DNA of 16,297 nt, from NCBI GenBank assembly GCA_035711465.1, contig DASTCC010000533.1, forward strand, positions 1 through 16,297. Direction: 5' to 3'. A program made the translations under genes and the position numbers. Source of the stretch: DASTCC01 sp035711465 (GTDB taxonomy: Bacteria; Acidobacteriota; Vicinamibacteria; Vicinamibacterales; SCN-69-37). The notes under the pieces were generated by a model. The model had not been told where the DNA came from. It saw nothing but the letters and a program-made list of their open reading frames with translations, and did no database searches. This document shows positions 7,014 to 14,158 of this stretch, piece by piece (within the stretch, counting starts at the first letter, position 1; each line of letters opens with the position of its first letter).

Positions 7014-8939
7014 TCACCGCACCGCCACGGTCCGCCGATCGACGCCGCCGCGGGTCGACCCGATCGTCACCGTCGCGGTGCCCGTGCCCGACACCGTCCA
7101 GCTCACGGTCTTCGTCTCGCCCGGCTTGAGCCAGCCGATCTCGGTCGCCCGGCGCGGCGCCTGCGGCTGCGCGCCGCCGCGTCCGCCGCCGCCTCCGCCG
7201 CGGCCGAACCCGGCGCCCCGGCCGCCGCCGGCCGGCGGGCCGACGAACGACTGGCCTTGTGACAGTTCGAGGCTCACGACGTCGGGCCGAACGATCTTCA
7301 CGCGCTTGGCGATCTCCAGCGCGGTCGGAATGCCGCCTTCGTTGGTGACCGTCGCGGTGATCTCGAAGTTGCCGTCGGCGCCGCGCTTGCTCTCCGCGGA
7401 GACGACGCGCACCTGGGCGAGCTGCTGCGCGAGATAGAGGTTGAACATCGCTTCGTTGCGCGCCCACTGCTCGAGCAGTACCGGCGGCGGGTTCTGCGAC
7501 CAGAACTTCGGGTTCCAGCCGCCGACTTCGACCTCGCCGAGCGTCGGGTGCTGCGTCTTCGTCCAGCGCTGGAAGTCGTCGTTCTTGCCGGGATTGGTCT
7601 CGTCGGTCCAGCGCAGGCGCTCGAGGTCGTCGACGGTGCCGTCGCCGTTGTAGTCCTTGACGCGGCCGCCGTCCCAGATCTCGTTGCCGTACCAGATGGC
7701 GCCGTAATAGAGGTAGCCGAAGTCCGGCCCATGGCCGAAGAGCGGGGTGCCCTGGAGCTCCTGGCCGGGCGCCGCCGTCTGGCCGCGCGTCGAATACACG
7801 AAGTAGGTGTCGCCGGCCCACGGATAGCCGGTGATCTCGATGCCCTTGGCGTCGAACTTCCGCAGGTACTCGAGATCTTCCGGGAACACCGACTCCTCGG
7901 ATTTGCTCGTCGACGGCCCGCGCAGGATCATCGGCACCGAGGTGTCGAGCGACTGGACGATGCCGACGTTCGGGTGGCGGATCAGGAAGTCGAACACCGC
8001 CTTGGTCTCGGGCTCGGACAGCGGGTAGGCGCCGGCGCCGCCCTGCGTGTAGCCGCGGCCGGTCTCTTCGGTCATCGGCCGCCAGTTCTCCGGGTAATTC
8101 CGATGCAGATCGAGGCCGCCGATGCCATCCTCGTTGATCGCGCCGTCGCCGTCGTTGTCGACGCCCTCCGTGTACATCTGATACTCGCCCTGCCCGGCGC
8201 CGACGATCCGCATCAGCCGTCCTTGCGGATCGCGATCGTCGACGACGGCGTTGCCCTTGCCGGCGCCGACGTGCTTGCGCATCTGACGGCTGAAGCCGTC
8301 GCCGTCGAGATCCTCCTGCGGGTCTTCGTCGAGCAGGCCGTCGTTGTCGCTGTCCGTCGGCCGGACGCTCGAGCGGAGCGTCTGCGCGGTGTAGTGATAG
8401 AGCGACGCGCCGTCGGGGTTGTTGTGCGGCTTGGCATAGATCGCTTTGGTGTCGAGGAGCTTCGTGATCGCCGGATCCTTGCCGTAGTTCGTCAGGACGT
8501 GATTGATGAAGTAGAGCGTCGCCTCGATCCCGGTGATCTCACCGGCGTGGCGTCCGCCTTCGATGAAGAACGCCGCCTTGTCGGTGTCGGCGCCAGTGCG
8601 CTGGTTGGTGATCGTGACCTGCCAGAGATCGCGGCCTTCGAGCGACTTGCCGACCGAGTACATTCGGACCAGGTTCGGATGGCGCGCCGTCCACATCCGC
8701 AGCAGCGCGGTCGCTTCTTCGTAGCTGTGGTAGTGCTTGAAGTCGACGTCGCCCTCTTTGAGCGGACGCATCTGCCAGTAGTTGACGCGCGGAAAGGCGG
8801 AGGCGCCGTCGCGCGCGCCGCCGCCGACCTGATACATGCGCCGCTCGGGCGCCTGCCCCTGACCGTAGAGTCCCGGCACCGCCAGGAGCAGCGTCGTCGC
8901 TGCGGCTACACTTTTCCCGAAGACGATCCGTCGTTGCAT
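7014..8939 (-). CDS. Exported M14 family zinc carboxypeptidase-like protein with calcium-binding loops
   Basis: Predicted secreted metallocarboxypeptidase of 641 residues. Residues 1-26 are a signal peptide. The zinc motif HxxE is GRHAGE (His131, Glu134). NNPDG and RQMRKH match the substrate-binding region. YGNEIW supplies the probable catalytic Glu420. Between these motifs are aspartate-rich loops of EF-hand or thrombospondin style: DSDNDGLLDED, DLDGDG, DNDGDGAINED, and later DYNGDGTVDD. Two sites differ from carboxypeptidase A: DLHRN (His279) replaces DxNRN, and SLDTS (Asp332) sits where the third zinc ligand His is expected. A Gly/Arg-rich linker (about 569-593) precedes a small C-terminal beta-rich domain. 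The start has GGGAG four to six bases upstream. It lies between the asparaginase and permease genes in a probable operon. The fold is confident; peptidase activity is less certain. Confidence 0.9.
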   Translation of the reverse strand: MQRRIVFGKSVAAATTLLLAVPGLYGQGQAPERRMYQVGGGARDGASAFPRVNYWQMRPLKEGDVDFKHYHSYEEATALLRMWTARHPNLVRMYSVGKSLEGRDLWQVTITNQRTGADTDKAAFFIEGGRHAGEITGIEATLYFINHVLTNYGKDPAITKLLDTKAIYAKPHNNPDGASLYHYTAQTLRSSVRPTDSDNDGLLDEDPQEDLDGDGFSRQMRKHVGAGKGNAVVDDRDPQGRLMRIVGAGQGEYQMYTEGVDNDGDGAINEDGIGGLDLHRNYPENWRPMTEETGRGYTQGGAGAYPLSEPETKAVFDFLIRHPNVGIVQSLDTSVPMILRGPSTSKSEESVFPEDLEYLRKFDAKGIEITGYPWAGDTYFVYSTRGQTAAPGQELQGTPLFGHGPDFGYLYYGAIWYGNEIWDGGRVKDYNGDGTVDDLERLRWTDETNPGKNDDFQRWTKTQHPTLGEVEVGGWNPKFWSQNPPPVLLEQWARNEAMFNLYLAQQLAQVRVVSAESKRGADGNFEITATVTNEGGIPTALEIAKRVKIVRPDVVSLELSQGQSFVGPPAGGGRGAGFGRGGGGGGRGGAQPQAPRRATEIGWLKPGETKTVSWTVSGTGTATVTIGSTRGGVDRRTVAVR

Positions 8940-8943
8940 CGTG

Positions 8944-8976
8944 CTCTCCCTCGAAGCGTGATTGCGGTGGGGAGAG
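8944..8976 (-). promoter_or_regulatory. Hairpin that could hide the ribosome binding site of the M14 gene
   Basis: On the minus strand, CTCTCCC (8976-8970) is a perfect complement of GGGAGAG (8950-8944), which is the Shine-Dalgarno sequence four bases before the ATG at 8939. A seven-pair stem with a 19-base loop would block ribosome access. The pairing is seen directly; any regulatory role is inferred. Confidence 0.4.
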
Positions 8977-9029
8977 TCTAGCGTGATTCCGCGCCGCCGC
9001 GCGACGGTCAGATGCGAGCGCCGATCAGC

Positions 9030-10157
<1,128 letters not shown>

Positions 10158-10230
10158 GGTCCCACTCCTTCGGTGACCGGGATCGTCGCGCGTAGTCTAC
10201 TCCGCGAAGGCTGCCTCGTTCATTTACTGA

Positions 10231-10357
10231 AAACATTTCACCTTGGGTGGCCGTGGAGGGCCGTGGAGTGGTTCTGGAGTCATCTCCTTCGGAACTGCCT
10301 TTCGAAATCAGAATCTCTTCTCCATGGCTCCCCGCGGCCCTCCAAGGTGAAATGTTT
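10231..10357. repeat. 127-base inverted-repeat element with 16-base perfect ends
   Basis: AAACATTTCACCTTGG (10231-10246) is an exact reverse complement of CCAAGGTGAAATGTTT (10342-10357). Pairing continues inward with a few mismatches to roughly 10270 and 10319, so each arm is about 40 bases. The left arm contains a perfect 10-base duplication, GGCCGTGGAG, at 10249-10258 and 10259-10268. It fills much of the divergent spacer between the asparaginase and dehydratase genes and codes for nothing recognisable. It looks like a small non-autonomous repeat or a large RNA or DNA hairpin. Confidence 0.85.
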
Positions 10358-10376
10358 CGACAAGCAGCTGAGACCG

Positions 10377-10405
10377 TTGACCGCACTTCACGGTGACATT
10401 ACGAT
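10377..10405 (+). promoter_or_regulatory. Possible sigma70-type promoter of the dehydratase-glgP unit
   Basis: TTGACC (10377-10382) and TACGAT (10400-10405) are separated by exactly 17 bases. Transcription would start near 10412, only a few bases before the ATG at 10417, which would explain why no Shine-Dalgarno sequence is seen there. Assigned by consensus only. Confidence 0.4.
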
Positions 10406-10416
10406 CGTCGCTTCGC

Positions 10417-11382
10417 ATGCCGCGTTCGATCTCGCTCGACACCATCAAGTCCGCCACCAGCCGCATCTACGACGTCGCGACCCGTACGCCGGTCGTGCGC
10501 CTCGATCCGATCACCCGGGACGGGCCGGAGATCTTTCTCAAGCTCGAAGTGCTGCAGCCGATCGGCTCGTTCAAGATTCGCGGCGCGATGAATGCGGTCG
10601 CCAAGCTGCCGGCCGGCGCCGCACGCGACGGCGTGTGGACGGTCAGCGCCGGCAACGCGGCGCAGGGGGTGGCGCTGGCGGCGCGCGAAGCCGGCGCGAA
10701 GGCGTCGGTGCTGGTCATGGACACGGCGCCGGCGACCAAGCTCGCGGCGATCGAACGGCTCGGCGCGACGATCGTGCAGGCCACGTATGACGAGTGCTGG
10801 AAGGCGGTCGAGACCCATCAGTCGGCACGCATGACCGGCCGCTTCGTCCATCCGTTCGACGACGACGATTTCATCAGCGGCAACGGCACGGCCGGGCTCG
10901 AGATTCTCGAGGACGTGCCGGACGTCGACGCCATCATCGCGCCGCTCGGCGGCGGCGGGCTCCTCGCCGGCGTCGGCTGCGCGGTGAAGGCGCTCAAGCC
11001 CGGCGTGCGCGTCTACGCGGCCGAACCGGAAACCGCGGCGCCGCTCTCGGTGTCGTTCGCCGCCGGTCAACCGCTGCGCTTCGAAGGCTGGACCGCGTCG
11101 TTCGTCGACGGCGCCGGCGGCAAGTCAGTGCTGCCGTCGATGTGGCCGCTGCTCCAGCAATGGGTCGACGAGTCGATCGTGGTGTCGCTCGAGCAGGCGG
11201 CGCAGGCGATGAAAATGGCGGCGATGCGCTGTCACGTCATCGCCGAGGGCGCCGCCGCGTGCGCGGTTGCCGCGGCGCTCACTCCGGCCATCCGCGAGCG
11301 GCATCGCCGCGTCGTGGCGATCGTCTCCGGCGGCAACATCGATCTGTCCAGATTCGCGTCGCTCGTCGGCGCCTGTTCCTGA
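10417..11382 (+). CDS. PLP-dependent threonine/serine dehydratase (fold type II)
   Basis: Cytosolic enzyme of 321 residues that would deaminate threonine to 2-oxobutyrate and/or serine to pyruvate. The family opening IYDVATRTPVVRL is followed by the PLP lysine in GSFKIRGA (Lys53), the substrate loop SAGNAAQGVA (Ser77-Asn80) and the glycine-rich phosphate loop PLGGGGLLAGV (176-186). The C-terminal VSGGN is typical. There is no C-terminal ACT regulatory domain, so it is the short, catabolic-type form rather than allosteric biosynthetic IlvA. Serine racemase or an EutB-like dehydratase are possible alternatives. ATG at 10417 matches the family N-terminus; GTG at 10393 is in frame but would lie inside the proposed promoter. 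glgP follows after 18 bases, so the two are probably co-transcribed. Confidence 0.88.
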   Translation: MPRSISLDTIKSATSRIYDVATRTPVVRLDPITRDGPEIFLKLEVLQPIGSFKIRGAMNAVAKLPAGAARDGVWTVSAGNAAQGVALAAREAGAKASVLVMDTAPATKLAAIERLGATIVQATYDECWKAVETHQSARMTGRFVHPFDDDDFISGNGTAGLEILEDVPDVDAIIAPLGGGGLLAGVGCAVKALKPGVRVYAAEPETAAPLSVSFAAGQPLRFEGWTASFVDGAGGKSVLPSMWPLLQQWVDESIVVSLEQAAQAMKMAAMRCHVIAEGAAACAVAAALTPAIRERHRRVVAIVSGGNIDLSRFASLVGACS

Positions 11383-11400
11383 ACGGCCCGCGCCATCATC

Positions 11401-13530
11401 ATGACCGACCAGGTTCCCCAGCTGCCCGCCCGTCTCGCGCGCCTGCGCGAGCTCGCCTCCGACCTCTGGTGGTCGTGGCATCCGGCCCGCGCCGTCTTCC
11501 GGCGGATCGACTACACGCTCTGGCGCCAGACCGCGCACAACCCGGTGATGATGCTCGCGCAGATGACGCCGGAGACGCTCGATCGCGCCGCCGCCGATCC
11601 GGCGTTCCTGGCGCTCTACGACGCCGCGCTCGACGCGCTCGACGCCACGCGCGCCTCGGCGACCAACGGCAAGACCTGGTGGCACGAGCGCGTGAAGTCC
11701 GACCATGAAGTCGTCGCCTACTTCAGCGCCGAGTTCGCGCTCCACCAGTCGCTGCCGATCTACGCCGGCGGCCTCGGCGTGCTCGCCGGCGATCACTGCA
11801 AGGAAGCGAGCGACCTCGGCGTGCCGCTCATCGGTGTCGGCTTCATGTATCCGCAAGGCTACTTCCGGCAGCGGATCTCGGCCGAGGGCTGGCAGCAGGA
11901 AGTCTACGAGAAGCTGAACTGGGAGCACGCGCCGATCGCGCACGCGCGCACGCTCGACGACAAGCCGTGCGTCGTCCTCGTCCCGCTCGGGACACGGTCG
12001 GTGCTGGTCCAGGTCTGGGAGATCAAGCTCGGCCGCGTGCGGCTGCTGCTCCTCGACACCGACCTCGAGGAAAACCAGCCGTGGGACCGCGAGCTCTCGG
12101 CGCGCCTCTACGGCGGCGGTCAGGACACGCGGCTGCAGCAGGAGATCGTGCTCGGACTCGGCGGCGTGCTCGCCCTGCGCACGCTCGGACTGACTCCGGC
12201 GGTCTGGCATCTCAACGAAGGCCATGCCGCCTTCGTCGTCCTGCAGCGGCTGCGCGACTTCCTCGCCGCCGGACGCAAATGGGACGACGCCGTCGACGAA
12301 GTGCGGCGGACGACGGTGTTCACGACGCACACACCGGTGCCCGCCGGCCACGACGCCTTTCCGTTCCATCTCGTCGAACAGCAGCTCGCGATCTGCTGGG
12401 GATCGATGAACGGACAGCGCGAGAACTTCCTCGCGCTCGGCGATTACGACTCGGCCGAGGGGCCGAAGTTCAACATGACGGCGCTGGCCATGCGATCGGC
12501 CGGCGCCATCAATGCGGTCAGCCAGCTCCACGGCCACGTCTCGCGTGAGATGTTCGCGCCGCTGTGGCCGGACAAGGCGACGGCCGATCGGCCGATCTCC
12601 GCGATCACCAACGGCGTCCACGTGCCGACATGGCTCGCGCCCGATCTGGCCAAGCTGCTCGAACAGCACCTCAGCCCGGCGTGGCGCGACCAGTACGAAG
12701 ACCCGGCGTTCTGGGCGCGGGTGCTCGACATTCCCGACGAGGATCTCTGGGCGGCGCGCCAGTCGCTGCGCTCGCACATGTTCCAGTTCATCCGCGAACG
12801 CGCGCGCCAGCGCTGGACCGACGATCAGGCCAGCGCCACTCGCGTCGTCGCCGGCGGCGCGATGCTCGATCCGTCGGCGCTCACGATCGGCTTCGCGCGG
12901 CGCTTCACCGGCTACAAGCGTCCCGATCTGCTGTTCCGCGACATCGATCGGCTGATCCGTCTGGTCAACCAGCGCGGCCGGCCGGTGCAGTTCGTCTTCG
13001 CCGGCAAGGCGCACCCGGCCGACGAAGCCGGCAAGCATCAGCTGCAGACGGTGTTCCGCCACGCGCTCGACCCGCGCCTCAGCGGCCGCATCGCCTTCGT
13101 CGACGACTACGACCTGCACGTCGCGCACGTGCTGGTGCAGGGCTGCGACGTGTGGATGAACACGCCGCGCAAGCCGATGGAAGCGAGCGGGACGAGCGGC
13201 ATGAAGGCGTCGATGAACGGCGTGCTGCACCTCAGCATCGCCGACGGCTGGTGGGCCGAGGGCTACACCGGATCGAACGGCTGGCAGATCGTCGGCACCC
13301 CGGCCTCCGACGATCAGGACGCCCTCGATCACGCCGACGCGCAGGCGCTCTACGCGTTGCTCGAACAGGACGTGGTCCCGACCTGGTACGAACGCGACGG
13401 CAAGCGCCTTCCCCGCCGCTGGCTGGCGATGATCAAGCAGGCGATGCTCACGATCACCCCGAGGTTCTCCTCGCGGCGGATGCTCAAGGACTATGTGGAA
13501 AAGGCGTACGCGCCGGCGTTTCGAAGATAA
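11401..13530 (+). CDS. glgP: Alpha-glucan (glycogen) phosphorylase, GT35, short form
   Basis: Cytosolic phosphorylase of 709 residues that releases glucose-1-phosphate from glycogen or maltodextrin. The N-terminus has the region typical of the short bacterial phosphorylases (LASDLWWSWHPA ... LWRQTAHNPV). Next come IYAGGLGVLAGDHCKEASDLGVP, WHLNEGHAAF, TTHTPVPAGHDAFP, ITNGVHVPTW and FTGYKRPDLL. The PLP-binding lysine is Lys602 in EASGTSGMKASMNG. The length fits the bacterial/archaeal subgroup rather than the longer E. coli GlgP/MalP type. The start is the first ATG matching the family N-terminus; no strong ribosome site is visible, so translation may be coupled to the dehydratase 18 bases upstream. 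The stop at 13528-13530 is immediately followed by the left arm of the repeat element. Confidence 0.95.
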   Translation: MTDQVPQLPARLARLRELASDLWWSWHPARAVFRRIDYTLWRQTAHNPVMMLAQMTPETLDRAAADPAFLALYDAALDALDATRASATNGKTWWHERVKSDHEVVAYFSAEFALHQSLPIYAGGLGVLAGDHCKEASDLGVPLIGVGFMYPQGYFRQRISAEGWQQEVYEKLNWEHAPIAHARTLDDKPCVVLVPLGTRSVLVQVWEIKLGRVRLLLLDTDLEENQPWDRELSARLYGGGQDTRLQQEIVLGLGGVLALRTLGLTPAVWHLNEGHAAFVVLQRLRDFLAAGRKWDDAVDEVRRTTVFTTHTPVPAGHDAFPFHLVEQQLAICWGSMNGQRENFLALGDYDSAEGPKFNMTALAMRSAGAINAVSQLHGHVSREMFAPLWPDKATADRPISAITNGVHVPTWLAPDLAKLLEQHLSPAWRDQYEDPAFWARVLDIPDEDLWAARQSLRSHMFQFIRERARQRWTDDQASATRVVAGGAMLDPSALTIGFARRFTGYKRPDLLFRDIDRLIRLVNQRGRPVQFVFAGKAHPADEAGKHQLQTVFRHALDPRLSGRIAFVDDYDLHVAHVLVQGCDVWMNTPRKPMEASGTSGMKASMNGVLHLSIADGWWAEGYTGSNGWQIVGTPASDDQDALDHADAQALYALLEQDVVPTWYERDGKRLPRRWLAMIKQAMLTITPRFSSRRMLKDYVEKAYAPAFRR

Positions 13531-13533
13531 GAG

Positions 13534-13582
13534 CTGCGTCGGTTCCGGCGGGTGCTCCAGGTCCGACTGGTGCGGGCAGGTG
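13534..13582 (+). repeat. Left inverted arm of the element around the four-helix-bundle gene
   Basis: A 49-base arm starting three bases after the glgP stop. It reads as degenerate 9-base units: GGTTCCGGC, GGGTGCTCC, AGGTCCGAC, TGGTGCGGG. Its reverse complement recurs at 14111-14157; apart from one two-base gap only five bases differ. Confidence 0.88.
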
Positions 13583-13586
13583 CGCC

Positions 13587-13970
13587 TCAGTCCGCCGGTT
13601 TCGCTCTCGAGCGCTGTGATTTCTTGAAGCGGATGGTTGCCACGGTGCAGCGCTTCGCGTAGTTCAGCGCTCGAGCGCAATCGGCGGCAGCAAAGTATCT
13701 CAGTTGAATCGCGTCGCGGATGCGGTCTTCCGCCTCGTGTAGTGAAGCCAGTGCGTATCCGAAGAACTGATCGATCGACCGAGGCTTGAAGCGCCGAAAG
13801 CCCTCTGCGATGTTCTTGCTGACCGAACAAGCAGCTTCGATGAGCTGCGATCGAAACTTGTGCTCGAGTTGAATTCGCTCAGACTTGTCTACGAGCTCGA
13901 AGACTGCTTTCTTGAACTCCTCGGCCAGTTGCCACGCGATCAACTCGCGATAGTTTTTGACGATTGCCAT
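13587..13970 (-). CDS. Four-helix-bundle protein of the 23S rRNA intervening-sequence protein (IVP) family
   Basis: Small helical protein of 127 residues with the family pattern YRELIAWQLAEEFKKAVFEL, a second helix FRSQLIEAACSVSKNIAEGF (the SxNIAEG signature) and YALASLHEAEDRIRDA. The C-terminus is basic. Members were first found as reading frames inside intervening sequences of 23S rRNA genes, and relatives include the accessory Avd proteins of diversity-generating retroelements. The molecular function is not established; RNA or DNA binding is plausible. This copy is outside rRNA, between convergent glgP and ydbT-like genes, and is enclosed by two inverted arms. Its base composition is lower in GC than its neighbours (32 of 60 in 13801-13860, against 37 of 60 at 12901-12960 in glgP), suggesting transfer. 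No Shine-Dalgarno sequence precedes the ATG; a hairpin sits there instead. Confidence 0.88.
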   Translation of the reverse strand: MAIVKNYRELIAWQLAEEFKKAVFELVDKSERIQLEHKFRSQLIEAACSVSKNIAEGFRRFKPRSIDQFFGYALASLHEAEDRIRDAIQLRYFAAADCARALNYAKRCTVATIRFKKSQRSRAKPAD

Positions 13971-14010
13971 GTCAGCGCAATGAGCACGAATCGTGCCCGA
14001 AATCGCTGAC
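13971..14010 (-). promoter_or_regulatory. Nested hairpin directly before the start codon of the four-helix-bundle gene
   Basis: GTCAGCG (13971-13977) pairs perfectly with CGCTGAC (14004-14010), and inside the loop GCACGA pairs with TCGTGC (13984-13996). The stem abuts the ATG at 13970, where a ribosome site would normally be. It may be a translation-control element or a protein binding site; only the pairing is seen. Confidence 0.55.
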
Positions 14011-14035
14011 GCATTCCGGCCGAAATCCGGAGTGC
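14011..14035 (-). promoter_or_regulatory. Second hairpin in the leader of the four-helix-bundle gene
   Basis: GCATTCCGG (14011-14019) pairs with CCGGAGTGC (14027-14035) with one G-T type mismatch, directly upstream of the first hairpin. Both loops contain ATTTCGG on the minus strand, suggesting the two hairpins are related or bind the same factor. Confidence 0.45.
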
Positions 14036-14110
14036 CTTTGAAAAGTGCGCTCAGCCCGCCCTCAGGAGTAGCAGAATCCGCGTACTAGCAGAACCGCTCG
14101 AACCGAGAAC

Positions 14111-14157
14111 CACCCGCCCGCACCCGTCGGACCCGGAGCACCCGACGGTACCGACAG
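14111..14157 (-). repeat. Right inverted arm of the element around the four-helix-bundle gene
   Basis: A 47-base arm beginning one base after the stop of the ydbT-like gene. On the minus strand it reads GGTACCGTC, GGGTGCTCC, GGGTCCGAC, GGGTGCGGG, matching the left arm at 13534-13582. Each convergent gene therefore runs into the same sequence right after its stop. Confidence 0.88.
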
Positions 14158-14158
14158 A

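Noticed and set aside
7018..7821. N-terminal extension of the permease by about 270 residues
   Set aside because: This part is Arg-rich and overlaps the M14 carboxypeptidase in another frame; the permease family begins at MSAEIRTVV.
7548..8981. 477-residue plus-strand frame opposite the M14 gene
   Set aside because: No motif or signal, and the M14 frame has clear active-site motifs.
10393..10416. GTG start for the dehydratase
   Set aside because: It lies between the proposed promoter hexamers and adds residues not seen in the family opening.
11125..13830. 901-residue open frame on the minus strand opposite glgP
   Set aside because: Antisense shadow: glgP on the plus strand has all phosphorylase motifs, and the shadow also runs through the repeat arm and the IVP gene.
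13534..14157. CRISPR array or transposon with transposase
   Set aside because: The repeats are degenerate 9-base units with no spacers, and the only enclosed gene is a small four-helix-bundle protein, not a transposase.
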